46,568 nucleotides of DNA from Mycobacterium sp. GA-2829 (GCF_001499965.1 NZ_LQIT01000041.1:1-46568); one strand, 5' to 3'; positions 1-8,982 are shown, counted from the first letter of the stretch. Notes: generated from the letters alone by a model not told the origin. Numbers and translations are program-made.

Positions 1-3000
1 GTTCGGGTCGGCCCCCGCCGCCGCGCCGCCCGACCCGAACTGTCCGACGCCGCGGTCGTTTCGCGCTCATGGGGCATGGCACTGGCGACGCTGGTCAGCC
101 GGATCACCGGATTCCTGCGGATCGTGCTGCTCGCGGCGATCCTCGGCGCCGCGCTGTCCAGCTCGTTCTCGGTGGCCAACCAGCTGCCCAACCTCGTCGC
201 CGCGCTGGTGCTGGAGGCCACCTTCACCGCCATCTTCGTGCCGGTCCTGGCGCGCGCCGAACGCGACGACCCCGACGGCGGCACCGCGTTCGTCCGCCGC
301 CTGGTGACGCTGGCGACCACCCTGCTGCTCGTCGCAACCGTGCTGTCGGTGGCGGCCGCGCCGCTGCTCGTACACCTGATGCTCGGCGACGACCCGCAGG
401 TCAACAATCCGCTGACCACGGCGTTCGCCTACCTGCTGCTGCCGCAGGTGCTCTTCTACGGGCTGTCGTCGGTGTTCATGGCGATCCTCAACACCCGCAA
501 CGTGTTCGGGCCACCCGCGTGGGCGCCGGTGGTCAACAACGTGGTGGCGATCGCCACGCTCGGGCTGTACGTGATCGTGCCCGGGGAACTGTCGATCGAC
601 CCCGTCGAGATGGGCAACGCGAAACTGCTGGTCCTCGGCATCGGCACCACGCTCGGCGTGTTCGCGCAGACCGCGGTGCTGCTGCTCGCGATCCGCCGCG
701 AACGCATCAGCCTGCGCCCGCTGTGGGGCATCGACGACCGCCTCAAGAAGTTCGGCACCATGGCCGCGGCGATGGTGCTCTACGTCCTCATCAGCCAGAT
801 CGGCCTGATCGTCGGCAACCAGATCGCCAGCGGCGCGGCCGCGTCGGGGCCGGCCATCTACAACTACACCTGGCTGGTGCTGCAGCTGCCGTTCGGCATC
901 ATCGGCGTCACCGTGCTCACCGTGGTCATGCCCCGGTTGTCCCGCAACGCCGCCGCCAACAACATCCGCGCCGTTCTCGGCGACTTCTCGCTGGCCACCC
1001 GGCTGACGATGGTGACGCTGATCCCGATCGTGGCGATCATGACCGTCGGCGGGCCCGCGATCGGCACCGCGCTGTTCGCGTACGGCAATTTCGGCGAGAC
1101 CGACGCCGGCTACCTCGGCATGGCGATCGCGCTGTCGGCGTTCACGCTGATCCCGTATTCGCTGGTGCTCCTGCAGCTCCGGGTGTTCTACGCCCGCGAG
1201 CAACCGTGGACCCCGATCATCGTGATCATCGTGGTGACGACGGTGAAGATCATCGCGTCACTGTTCGCGCCTGCCATGACCGACGACCCCGACCTGGTGG
1301 CCGGCTACCTCGGCCTCGCCAACGGACTCGGTTTCCTCGCGGGCGCGGTGGTCGGCTGGTTCCTGCTGCGGTCGAGCCTGCGGCCGCCCGGTGGCCGGAT
1401 GCTCGACGTCCAGGTCATCCGGACCGTCCTGGTGACGGTCGCGGCGTCTCTGCTGGCGGGTCTGCTGGCCTACGTCGTCGACCAGCTGACCGGACTCGAG
1501 ACGCTCACCAGCGGACCGGGATCGCTGGTGCGGCTCGTGGTGATGGGCGTGATCATGCTGCCCGTCTTTGCGGGTGTGCTGGTGGCGGCGAAGGTCCCCG
1601 AGGCCCAGGCCGCGATCGCGTTCGTGCGGCGGCGGCTCGGGCGGGCCGCACCGGTGCCCGCCGCGTCAATATCTGCACCCGACCGACCGCGGCCCGCGAC
1701 CGGCTTCCCGTACGCTGACCCCAGGAGTGCGCGTCATGACCGCGAGGATTCCGGCCGCTACGCGCCTCCGATGCGGGGTACTCCGGTGCGTGGGGCCGGG
1801 GCGGACAGGTGGAGAGGACCAGCGGTGAGCGACGACTCCGCGGGTGATTCCGCAGCGAAAGACGGCACGTCGACCACCAAGATCTCGCGGCCGTCCGCGG
1901 ATGATTTCGCCCCCGACGTCCCCGAGGTCACCAAGGAGATGCCCGCGTCCGGCCGTCCCCCGGCCGACTACGGCGGCGATCCCTCCCGTGAATCGCTGCC
2001 CTTCGACGCCCCCCGCGAACCCCCGATCGAGGCGGCCACCTCCGACGAGGACGTGCACCTCATCCCCGGCGCGACCGTCGGCGGCGGCCGGTACCGCCTG
2101 CTGGTGTCCCACGGCGGACCGCCCAATCTCCAGTTCTGGCAGGCGCTCGACACCGCGCTCGACCGCCAGGTCGCGTTGACGTTCGTCGACCCGGACGCCA
2201 CCCTGCCCGACGAGCGCGTCCGGGAGATCCTGGCGCGCACCCTCAAGCTCAGCCGCCTCGACATGCCCGGCGTGGCGCGCGTCCTCGATGTCGCCAACAC
2301 CGGCTCCGGTGGCCTCATCGTGTCGGAGTGGATCCGCGGCGGGTCGCTGGCCGAGGTCGCCGACACCTCGCCCTCCCCGATCGGCGGGGCCCGCGCGATG
2401 CAGTCGCTCGCCGCGGCCGCCGAGGCGGCGCACCGCTCCGGGGTTTCCCTGTCCATCGACCATCCGAGCCGCGTGCGGGTGAGCATCGAGGGCGACGTCG
2501 CGCTGGCGTTCCCCGCGACCATGCCCGACGCCACGCCCGAAGAGGACATCCGCGGTATCGGGGCCGCGCTGTACGCGCTGCTGGTCAACAAGTGGCCGCT
2601 GCCCGAGACCGGGGTGCCCAGCGGGCTCGCCCCCGCCGACACCGACCCGGCGGGCAACCCCCTCGAACCCCGCGCGGTCGATCGCGACATCCCGTTCCAG
2701 ATCTCCGCCGCGGCCGCGCACGCGGTCCAGCCCGACGGCGGCATCCGCAGCGCGCCCACGCTGCTCAACCTGCTCCAGCAGGCCACCGCGGTCGCCGACC
2801 GCACCGACCTCATCTCCCCGGTCGACCGCCCCGACGGCGGGGAGGCGCCGTCCCGCTTCCGCGGCCGCCCCGACGACGATCCGGAGACGCTCGCGCGGCG
2901 CAAGCGCGGTCTGATGGTGGGCCTCGCAGTCGGTGGGGCCATCGTCGTCATCGCGCTGATCGTGCTGGCGACCGTGCTGTCCCGCATCTTCGGCGACGTC

Positions 3001-3534
3001 GGCGGCGGCTTCGACGGTGACGAACTCGGCCTCAACGCCCCGAGCACCTCGGCGGAATCCGACGGCGGATCGAGCGCGCCGGGCAACGTGGTCAAGCCGG
3101 TGCGCGCGACCGTGTTCTCCCCCGACGGCGGCGCCGACTCCCCCGATCAGGCCGGTAACGCCATCGACGGCAACCCGTCGACGGTGTGGCCCACCGACAC
3201 CTACTCCGATCCCATGCCGTTCCCGAACTTCAAGAACGGTGTCGGGCTCATGCTCGAGCTGCCGCAGCCCACCACGCTGAGCGCGGTCGACATCAACGTC
3301 TCCTCCACCGGCACCTCGGTGCAGATCCGGTCCTCCCAGTCGGCCGATCCGTCGTCGCTCGACAGCACCACCGCGATGACGCCGTCGACCCCACTGAAGA
3401 CCGGCAGCAACACCATCGAGATCAGCGACGCCTCGCCCACCTCCTACGTGCTGGTGTGGATCGACAAGCTCGGGACCGTCGACGGGGCGAGCCGTACCGA
3501 CGTCTCGGAGATCACACTCAAGGGCACGTCCTAG
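1..3534 (+). CDS. mviN: MviN/MurJ lipid II flippase fused to pseudokinase (5' partial)
   Basis: The protein flips lipid II across the inner membrane for peptidoglycan synthesis. The frame is open to base 1, and the codons before the first ATG (76) read SDAAVVSRSWGMA, which belongs to the conserved N-terminus, so the true start lies upstream of the window. Numbering from the ATG at 76, residues 1-530 are the multi-span MOP-family flippase. Residues about 670-900 are a kinase-like fold without catalytic residues: the VAIK lysine position reads VALTF and no HRD or DFG is seen. A single TM helix lies near 945-968, and the last 140 residues form a discoidin-like extracytoplasmic domain. T938 just before the TM, in PETLARRKR, probably matches the threonine that PknB phosphorylates to recruit FhaA (T947 in M. 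tuberculosis). This fused architecture is normal for mycobacteria. Confidence 0.95.
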   Translation, partial: VRVGPRRRAARPELSDAAVVSRSWGMALATLVSRITGFLRIVLLAAILGAALSSSFSVANQLPNLVAALVLEATFTAIFVPVLARAERDDPDGGTAFVRRLVTLATTLLLVATVLSVAAAPLLVHLMLGDDPQVNNPLTTAFAYLLLPQVLFYGLSSVFMAILNTRNVFGPPAWAPVVNNVVAIATLGLYVIVPGELSIDPVEMGNAKLLVLGIGTTLGVFAQTAVLLLAIRRERISLRPLWGIDDRLKKFGTMAAAMVLYVLISQIGLIVGNQIASGAAASGPAIYNYTWLVLQLPFGIIGVTVLTVVMPRLSRNAAANNIRAVLGDFSLATRLTMVTLIPIVAIMTVGGPAIGTALFAYGNFGETDAGYLGMAIALSAFTLIPYSLVLLQLRVFYAREQPWTPIIVIIVVTTVKIIASLFAPAMTDDPDLVAGYLGLANGLGFLAGAVVGWFLLRSSLRPPGGRMLDVQVIRTVLVTVAASLLAGLLAYVVDQLTGLETLTSGPGSLVRLVVMGVIMLPVFAGVLVAAKVPEAQAAIAFVRRRLGRAAPVPAASISAPDRPRPATGFPYADPRSARHDREDSGRYAPPMRGTPVRGAGADRWRGPAVSDDSAGDSAAKDGTSTTKISRPSADDFAPDVPEVTKEMPASGRPPADYGGDPSRESLPFDAPREPPIEAATSDEDVHLIPGATVGGGRYRLLVSHGGPPNLQFWQALDTALDRQVALTFVDPDATLPDERVREILARTLKLSRLDMPGVARVLDVANTGSGGLIVSEWIRGGSLAEVADTSPSPIGGARAMQSLAAAAEAAHRSGVSLSIDHPSRVRVSIEGDVALAFPATMPDATPEEDIRGIGAALYALLVNKWPLPETGVPSGLAPADTDPAGNPLEPRAVDRDIPFQISAAAAHAVQPDGGIRSAPTLLNLLQQATAVADRTDLISPVDRPDGGEAPSRFRGRPDDDPETLARRKRGLMVGLAVGGAIVVIALIVLATVLSRIFGDVGGGFDGDELGLNAPSTSAESDGGSSAPGNVVKPVRATVFSPDGGADSPDQAGNAIDGNPSTVWPTDTYSDPMPFPNFKNGVGLMLELPQPTTLSAVDINVSSTGTSVQIRSSQSADPSSLDSTTAMTPSTPLKTGSNTIEISDASPTSYVLVWIDKLGTVDGASRTDVSEITLKGTS

Positions 3535-3537
3535 GAG

Positions 3538-3546
3538 TTATCCACA
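3538..3546 (+). promoter_or_regulatory. Consensus DnaA box between mviN and sigM
   Basis: TTATCCACA is a perfect match to the classical DnaA box. It starts 3 bases after the mviN stop codon and lies 53 bases before the sigM GTG, far from oriC. It could let DnaA affect sigM transcription, or it could be a chance match. Confidence 0.5.
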
Positions 3547-3598
3547 GGCGGGTGACTTCGTGCCCGCGACCCCCCGCCGGGGCCCTTAGTGTTCGGCT

Positions 3599-4243
3599 GT
3601 GGGGAGCTTCGACACCGCGGCCAGATCCGACGCCCAACTGCTCGCCGATCACGTCGCCGGTGACCGCTACGCGTTCGCCGCGCTGCTGGAACGCCACCAC
3701 CGCCAGCTCGAGCGGCTCGCGCTGACCACCAGCACCAACCGGGAGGACGCCGCCGACGCGCTGCAGGACGCGCTGCTCAAGGCCCACAGCCACGCCGCGA
3801 CGTTCCGGCACGACTGCGCGGTGAGCAGCTGGCTGTACCGGATCGTGGTCAACGCCTGTCTGGACCGGTTGCGCCGCAACCGCATCCACGGCACCACCAC
3901 CCTGCTCGACGACGTCGCGGTCGGCGATCCCACCGCCCACGTCGACACCGCGATCGTCGTCGAACGCGCCTTGCTGCGGCTACCCGCCGAACAACGCGCC
4001 GCGATCGTCGCGGTCGACATGCAGGGCTACTCCGTCGCCGAGACCGCCCGGCTGCTGGGCATCGCCGAGGGCACGGTCAAGAGCCGGTGCAGCCGCGGCC
4101 GTGCCAAACTCGCCGAGGCGCTGCGCGGCCTCGAGGAACCGCCGGCCTGCGGCACCCTGCCGCGATCCACCCGGGCACGCAGCCGCAGGCGGCCCACCCT
4201 CGAGCGCGCGGTGCGTCACACGGGTGCCGTCGAGCGGCCGTAG
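3599..4243 (+). CDS. sigM: ECF sigma factor SigM
   Basis: This is an extracytoplasmic-function RNA polymerase sigma factor of 214 residues, close to the family length. Region 2 spans about residues 18-90 (LLERHHRQLERLAL, then AADALQDALLKAH and VSSWLYRIVVNACLDRLRR). Region 4 spans about 120-175 (LRLPAEQRAAIVAVDMQGYS, then the HTH VAETARLLGIAEGTVKSRCS). The GTG start is chosen because the homologous N-terminus, with SDAQLLADHVAGDRYAF at residues 10-26, follows closely. It sits between mviN and trxB as in other mycobacteria. In M. tuberculosis the anti-sigma gene rsmA (Rv3912) comes next. Here only 82 bases separate the sigM stop from the trxB start, so rsmA is absent from this place. The last 40 residues are arginine-rich and unlike the compact C-terminus I recall for SigM, so the tail may have been altered by the event that removed rsmA. 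Confidence 0.93.
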   Translation: MGSFDTAARSDAQLLADHVAGDRYAFAALLERHHRQLERLALTTSTNREDAADALQDALLKAHSHAATFRHDCAVSSWLYRIVVNACLDRLRRNRIHGTTTLLDDVAVGDPTAHVDTAIVVERALLRLPAEQRAAIVAVDMQGYSVAETARLLGIAEGTVKSRCSRGRAKLAEALRGLEEPPACGTLPRSTRARSRRRPTLERAVRHTGAVERP

Positions 4244-4263
4244 CGTAGGCCTGCACGCGCGCG

Positions 4264-4289
4264 GGAACACCCCGACCTACGCTGGTGTT
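4264..4289 (+). promoter_or_regulatory. SigH-type promoter for trxB-trxA
   Basis: GGAACA (4264-4269), a 16-base spacer and TGTT (4286-4289) fit the GGAAYA/SGTT pattern known for SigH promoters. The trxB2-trxC pair belongs to the SigH oxidative-stress regulon in M. tuberculosis. The predicted transcript would start about 30 bases before trxB. This is pattern matching only. Confidence 0.5.
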
Positions 4290-4325
4290 GTACCCGTGCC
4301 GGTGCGAAACGGCAGAAAGGCTCTC

Positions 4326-5297
4326 ATGACCACCTCTTCCACGGTTCACGATGTGATCATCATCGGCTCCGGGCCGGCCGGCTACACGGCCGCCGTGTAC
4401 GCCGCGCGCGCCCAGCTCAAACCCCTGGTATTCGAGGGCACGCAGTTCGGCGGCGCCCTCATGACCACCACCGAGGTGGAGAACTACCCCGGCTTCCGCA
4501 ACGGCATCACCGGTCCCGAACTGATGGACGAGATGCGCGAGCAGGCGCTGCGCTTCGGCGCCGACCTGCGGATGGAAGACGTCGACGAGGTCTCCCTCGA
4601 AGGTCCGATCAAGACGGTCACGGTCGGCGACGAGACCCACCGGGCCCGCGCCGTGATCCTCGCCATGGGTGCGGCCGCCCGCCACCTCGGTGTGCCCGGT
4701 GAGGAGTCGCTGCTCGGTATGGGTGTGAGCACCTGTGCCACATGTGACGGCTTCTTCTTCCGCGACCAGGACATCGCGGTCATCGGTGGCGGCGACTCGG
4801 CGATGGAGGAGGCGACGTTCCTCACCCGCTTCGCCCGCAGCGTCACCGTCATCCACCGCCGCGAGGAGTTCCGCGCGTCGCGGATCATGCTCGACCGCGC
4901 CCGCGCCAACGAGAAGATCACGTTCCTCACCAACACCGCGGTCACCGAGATCGAAGGCGACCCCAAGGTGACCGGAATCCGCTTGCGCGACACCGTGACC
5001 GGCGAAGAGTCCAAACTCTCGGTGACCGGTGTGTTCGTCGCGATCGGACACGTCCCGCGGTCGGACATCGTGCGCAGTCAGGTCGACCTCGACGAGGACG
5101 GTTACGTGCTCACGCAGGGCCGGACCACCAACACGTCGATCGAAGGTGTCTTCGCCGCAGGCGATCTCGTGGACCGCATCTACCGGCAGGCGATCACCGC
5201 CGCGGGCAGCGGCTGTTCGGCGGCCATCGACGCCGAACGCTGGCTCGCCGAGATCGGCGTCGCCCCAAGCGATGAAGAGATCTCCGCACCGATCTGA
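4326..5297 (+). CDS. trxB: Thioredoxin reductase TrxB
   Basis: This cytoplasmic flavoenzyme reduces thioredoxin with NADPH. Its 323 residues match the low-molecular-weight family. Motifs in order are the FAD dinucleotide motif GSGPAG near residue 15, the redox-active disulfide C137-A-T-C140, the NADPH motif GGGDSA near 156, and the C-terminal FAD motif GVFAAGD. The frame is open back to 4101, but ATG 4326 is chosen because AGAAAGG precedes it and homologs begin at MTTSSTVHDVIIIG. It is followed 45 bases later by trxA, the expected substrate gene, so the two probably form one unit driven by the SigH-like promoter. Confidence 0.97.
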   Translation: MTTSSTVHDVIIIGSGPAGYTAAVYAARAQLKPLVFEGTQFGGALMTTTEVENYPGFRNGITGPELMDEMREQALRFGADLRMEDVDEVSLEGPIKTVTVGDETHRARAVILAMGAAARHLGVPGEESLLGMGVSTCATCDGFFFRDQDIAVIGGGDSAMEEATFLTRFARSVTVIHRREEFRASRIMLDRARANEKITFLTNTAVTEIEGDPKVTGIRLRDTVTGEESKLSVTGVFVAIGHVPRSDIVRSQVDLDEDGYVLTQGRTTNTSIEGVFAAGDLVDRIYRQAITAAGSGCSAAIDAERWLAEIGVAPSDEEISAPI

Positions 5298-5342
5298 GCC
5301 GCGATCCGACCCACCCCATCCCCGACCCTTTGAGGAGTAGAC

Positions 5343-5675
5343 ATGGCCGACAACAGCGCCACCGTCACCGTCACCGACGACTCGTTCAAGCAGGACGTCC
5401 TGTCCAGCAGCACTCCGGTGCTGGTCGACTTCTGGGCGACCTGGTGCGGCCCGTGCAAGATGGTCGCCCCGGTCCTCGAGGAGATCGCCGGCGAGAAGGC
5501 GGGCGCCCTGACCGTCGCCAAGCTCGACGTCGACTCGAACCCGACCACCGCCCGTGACTTCCAGGTGGTCTCGATCCCGACCATGATCCTGTTCAAGGAC
5601 GGTGAACCGGTCAAGCGGATCGTCGGTGCCAAAGGCAAGGCGGCACTGCTGCGGGAACTCTCGGACCTGCTCTGA
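5343..5675 (+). CDS. trxA: Thioredoxin
   Basis: This is a general cytoplasmic protein-disulfide reductant of 110 residues, usual for thioredoxins. The active site W34-C35-G-P-C38 and the cis-proline segment VSIPTMILF are present. GAGGAG stands about 8 bases before the ATG. It lies directly downstream of trxB, its reductase. It corresponds to the gene called trxC in M. tuberculosis (Rv3914). Confidence 0.97.
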   Translation: MADNSATVTVTDDSFKQDVLSSSTPVLVDFWATWCGPCKMVAPVLEEIAGEKAGALTVAKLDVDSNPTTARDFQVVSIPTMILFKDGEPVKRIVGAKGKAALLRELSDLL

Positions 5676-5818
5676 CACGTCACGGCCCGGTTCCGGTCCG
5701 CCTGGCGTTTTCCGGATTGGCGGCAACTTCTGAGAGAATGCCTCCGGGCCTGTCGTGCATATGTCGGTGCCACAGGGGTACTGACAGCGAAAGCTGAGGG
5801 CCTGCCGAAGGGGCAAGT

Positions 5819-7015
5819 ATGTCGAGTCTGCGTCACGGCGATCGCGGGGCCGCAGTCGCCGAGATCCGCGCAGCGCTCTCCGCTCTGGGCTTGGTGGAAA
5901 GCCCCGACGACGATCTCGCCACCGGAAGGCACGTCGTGGCCGATCTGTTCGACGACGACCTCGACCAGGCGGTCCGCGCGTTCCAACAGCACCGCGGACT
6001 GCTGGTCGACGGCATCGTCGGCGAGGCGACCTACCGCGCGCTCAAAGAGGCGTCCTACCGACTCGGCGCCCGCACGCTCATGCACCAGTTCGGCGCCCCG
6101 ATGTACGGCGACGACGTCGCCACGCTGCAGGCCCGGTTACAGGACCTCGGCTTCTACACCGGTTTGGTGGACGGACATTTCGGTCTGCAGACCCACCACG
6201 GTCTGACCTCCTACCAACGCGAGTACGGGTTGTACCCGGACGGCATCTGCGGTCCGGAGACACTGCGCTCGCTGTACTTCCTCGGATCCCGGGTCACCGG
6301 CGGCTCCCCGCACGCGATCCGCGAGGAGGAACTGGTGCGCCGGTCCGGTCCCCGGCTGTCGGGTAAGCGGGTCATCATCGATCCGGGCCGCGGCGGCAGC
6401 GACCACGGGCTCATCACCCACGGCCCGGAGGGCCCGATCAGCGAAGCAGACATCCTGTGGGACTTGGCAAGTCGCCTCGAAGGCCGCATGACCGCGATCG
6501 GGATGGACACCTTCCTGTCGCGCCCGGTGAATCGCAGCCCGTCGGACGCCGAACGCGCCGCGACCGCCAACACCGTCGGCGCGGACCTGATGATCAGCCT
6601 GCGCTGCGCCGCCCAGGCCGGCCCGGCGGCCAACGGTGTCGCCTCGTTCCACTTCGGCAACTCCCACGGATCGGTGTCCACCATCGGCCGCAACCTCGCC
6701 GACTTCATCCAGCGAGAGGTCGTCGCCCGCACCGGGTTACGCGACTGCCGCACCCACGGCCGCACCTGGGATCTGCTGCGGTTGACCCGAATGCCCACCG
6801 TGCAGGTCGATGTCGGCTACATCACCAATCCGCGCGATCGAGAACTGTTGGTGTCCAATCACACTCGCGACGCGATCGCCGAAGGTATCCTCGCCGCGGT
6901 CAAACGGCTCTACCTGCTGGGTAAGAACGACCGTCCCACAGGGACTTTCACGTTCGCCGAGCTGCTCGCACATGAACTGTCGGTCGAACAGGCCGGCCGG
7001 CTGAGCTCCGGCTAG
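5819..7015 (+). CDS. cwlM: CwlM, amidase-fold regulator of peptidoglycan synthesis
   Basis: In mycobacteria, phosphorylated CwlM activates MurA and so controls peptidoglycan precursor supply. Two peptidoglycan-binding-1 modules (residues about 5-78 and 86-155) precede an Amidase_3 fold (about 182-368). No signal peptide is visible, in keeping with a cytoplasmic role. Positions that hold zinc ligands or the catalytic acid in active amidases are changed: DPGHGG reads DPGR191GG, the SLH ligand reads SLR262, and the EVGF glutamate reads D331VGY. Only E209 remains. The C-terminal tail PTGTFTF contains T374, the residue number reported as the PknB site in M. smegmatis CwlM. The stop lies 3 bases from the end of the convergent next gene. 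Confidence 0.95.
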   Translation: MSSLRHGDRGAAVAEIRAALSALGLVESPDDDLATGRHVVADLFDDDLDQAVRAFQQHRGLLVDGIVGEATYRALKEASYRLGARTLMHQFGAPMYGDDVATLQARLQDLGFYTGLVDGHFGLQTHHGLTSYQREYGLYPDGICGPETLRSLYFLGSRVTGGSPHAIREEELVRRSGPRLSGKRVIIDPGRGGSDHGLITHGPEGPISEADILWDLASRLEGRMTAIGMDTFLSRPVNRSPSDAERAATANTVGADLMISLRCAAQAGPAANGVASFHFGNSHGSVSTIGRNLADFIQREVVARTGLRDCRTHGRTWDLLRLTRMPTVQVDVGYITNPRDRELLVSNHTRDAIAEGILAAVKRLYLLGKNDRPTGTFTFAELLAHELSVEQAGRLSSG

Positions 7016-7018
7016 TTC

Positions 7019-7762
7019 TCAGTAGCGTCCGCTGCCCGCGCCTACCGGCAGCTGCGCGGACTCCAGCAGTCGTTCCAGCGCCGCCTCGACGCCGGCCTTC
7101 CAGCCGAGGCCCTGCTCCAATTCGAGCCGCAGCCGCGGAAAGTACTGGTGCGGCGCGACGACGGTGAAGCCGACGTCCTCGAGGAAATCGGCGTCGATCA
7201 TGCACTGATGCACCGAGCACTCCCCCAGCGCCTCCACGACCGGGACGAGGTCGGCGGGCACCACGCGCGGGTCGAGCAGTTCGGCCGCCGCGGCGGTACG
7301 GCCGAATGCCTCGAGTGCGCGCACCCCGCGACGGACGAGGTCGCCGACCACCGAGGTGAGCAACGTGTTCGGCAGATCCGCAGCGTCGTCGCCGGGCTCC
7401 ACCCCCACCGTCGTCAGCAGGATGGCGTCCGGGCTGACCGGACCGGTGGGAAACAAGGTCGCACGTGGAACCGCCCGCGGCGGCGCGTAGAACGCATACC
7501 CGACGCAGGGCTCCTCCACGGACGGGTCGGTCGCCGCGTCCTCGTCGCTCAGGCCCTCGGGGCAGAGCACCGCGACCTGACCGCACGAACCCCACTCGAG
7601 CATGACCATCGACAGCCACGCTTCCTTCTCGAACTCCGGGTCCGACAGGTGATCCTCGCGGCCGAGTGTCGCCGGATCGACCTCCCAGAACACGCAGCGC
7701 CGCGCGTGCTTGGGAAGCTGCTCGAACGCTTCCAGACGCAGGGGCGTGATTCGTGCCGGCAC
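7019..7762 (-). CDS. Conserved hypothetical protein (Rv3916c-like)
   Basis: This 247-residue protein matches in position and length the M. tuberculosis gene Rv3916c, between cwlM and parB. It begins MPARITPLRLEAFEQLPKHA, and the phrase RRCVFWEVDP resembles an acetyltransferase-like N-terminus, but no catalytic motif is clear. The C-terminal third (DVGFTVVAPHQYFPRLRLEL) is also well conserved in memory. No membrane segment or signal peptide is visible. It converges on cwlM with 3 bases between stop codons. The function is not known to me. Confidence 0.85.
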   Translation of the reverse strand: MPARITPLRLEAFEQLPKHARRCVFWEVDPATLGREDHLSDPEFEKEAWLSMVMLEWGSCGQVAVLCPEGLSDEDAATDPSVEEPCVGYAFYAPPRAVPRATLFPTGPVSPDAILLTTVGVEPGDDAADLPNTLLTSVVGDLVRRGVRALEAFGRTAAAAELLDPRVVPADLVPVVEALGECSVHQCMIDADFLEDVGFTVVAPHQYFPRLRLELEQGLGWKAGVEAALERLLESAQLPVGAGSGRY

Positions 7763-7962
7763 TAGCCTCTCCGGTTCTCGTGCGCTGCGGATTCCGTGTC
7801 CAGGATAGGCACCGTGGCCGCGGTGGGTCGGACAACGGCGGGTCGGAGGCCCGCGGAAGGCGAATCCCCTTGCGGGTCAATCGCTTTACGTAGGACAGGT
7901 GCGGGCAGCCGGCCCGCCGAACATCGTGGTGTCACAGTGACGTAATGCCCCCGTGTCCTTGT
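7763..7962. other. Intergenic region upstream of Rv3916c homolog
   Basis: No ORF with coding character is seen. On the minus strand TATCCT (complement of 7802-7807), about 40 bases before the 7762 start, is a possible -10 box for the hypothetical gene, but no good -35 box accompanies it. A short dyad GTCAC-A-GTGAC lies at 7931-7941, 22 bases beyond the parB stop. Confidence 0.35.
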
Positions 7963-8955
7963 TCAGGACTTCGCCGAGTTCATCAACTCGACAATTCGCT
8001 GCAAATCGTCGACCGACCCGAATTCGACCACGATCTTGCCTTTGCGTTTGCCGAGGCTCACGGTGACCCGGGTGTCGAACGCCGTCGAGAGCTGTTCGGC
8101 CACATCCTGCAACCCCGGCATCTGGATCGGCTTACGCCGTGGCGCCGGCGGTGCGGCCGGATCGCTGCGGTTGGCCAGAGTGACGGCCTCCTCGGTCGCG
8201 CGGACCGACAGACCCTCGGCGACGATGCGGGCGGCGAGCTCCTCCTGCCGTTCCGGGCCGCCCTCGAGGGCGAGGAGCGCACGGGCGTGGCCGGCGGACA
8301 AGACGCCCGCGGCAACCCGCCGCTGCACGGCGATCGGGAGACGCAGCAGCCGGATCATGTTCGTGATCAACGGGCGCGATCGACCGATCCGGGAAGCGAG
8401 TTCGTCGTGGGTGACCCCGAACTCGTCGAGTAGTTGTTGGTAGGCGGCCGCCTCTTCGAGCGGGTTCAGCTGTACCCGGTGGATGTTCTCGAGCAGCGCG
8501 TCGCGGAGCAGATTGTCGTCGGCGGTCTCCCGCACGATGGCGGGAATCGTCGCCAGCCCGGCCTCCTGCGCGGCCCGCCACCTCCGCTCCCCCATCACGA
8601 GTTGGTAGCGCGGCCCCGCATCGCCGGGCTCCAACGCCCGCACGACGATCGGCTGCATGAGCCCGAACTCCCGGATGGAGTGCACGAGTTCGGCCAGCGC
8701 CTCGTCGTCGAACACCTGGCGGGGCTGCTTGGGATTCGGTTCGATGGCCGCGGGATCGATCTCCCGGTACACCGCGCCGACCTCCGCCGCGGGCGGCACC
8801 ACCGCCGGGCCGCCGCCGATCACCACGTCGGCCGCGGCGCTACCCATCCGGGGTCCGCCCAATGCGGACGGGCTGCCGTCCTCCGCGGGACCGGTCGGAA
8901 TCAGGGAGGCCAACCCGCGGCCGAGTCCGCTGCGCTTACGAGTGGGTTGGGTCAT
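7963..8955 (-). CDS. parB: Chromosome partitioning protein ParB
   Basis: ParB is a CTP-dependent clamp that loads at parS and spreads to organise the origin region for segregation. It has 330 residues. The N-terminus RKRSGLGRGLASLI is the ParA-contacting segment. The ParB/Srx domain follows (IEPNPKQPRQVF, then GERRWRAA), then the HTH that reads parS (RIGRSRPLITNMIRLLRLP), and a C-terminal dimerisation domain rich in lysine and valine. The frame opens at 8976, but ATG 8955 is chosen because GGAGA stands about 8 bases upstream and homologs start MTQPTRKR. parA lies 27 bases upstream in the same operon, and two parS sites occur within 1.7 kb. Confidence 0.96.
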   Translation of the reverse strand: MTQPTRKRSGLGRGLASLIPTGPAEDGSPSALGGPRMGSAAADVVIGGGPAVVPPAAEVGAVYREIDPAAIEPNPKQPRQVFDDEALAELVHSIREFGLMQPIVVRALEPGDAGPRYQLVMGERRWRAAQEAGLATIPAIVRETADDNLLRDALLENIHRVQLNPLEEAAAYQQLLDEFGVTHDELASRIGRSRPLITNMIRLLRLPIAVQRRVAAGVLSAGHARALLALEGGPERQEELAARIVAEGLSVRATEEAVTLANRSDPAAPPAPRRKPIQMPGLQDVAEQLSTAFDTRVTVSLGKRKGKIVVEFGSVDDLQRIVELMNSAKS

Positions 8956-8982
8956 GTCGTTGTCTCCTTCGCGCACAGACGG

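Noticed and set aside
4244..4325. Hidden or frameshifted rsmA between sigM and trxB
   Set aside because: Only 82 bases are available and none of the three frames gives an anti-sigma-like segment.
4077..5816. 579-codon minus-strand ORF opposite trxB and trxA
   Set aside because: Shadow of the thioredoxin genes, with no recognisable domain.
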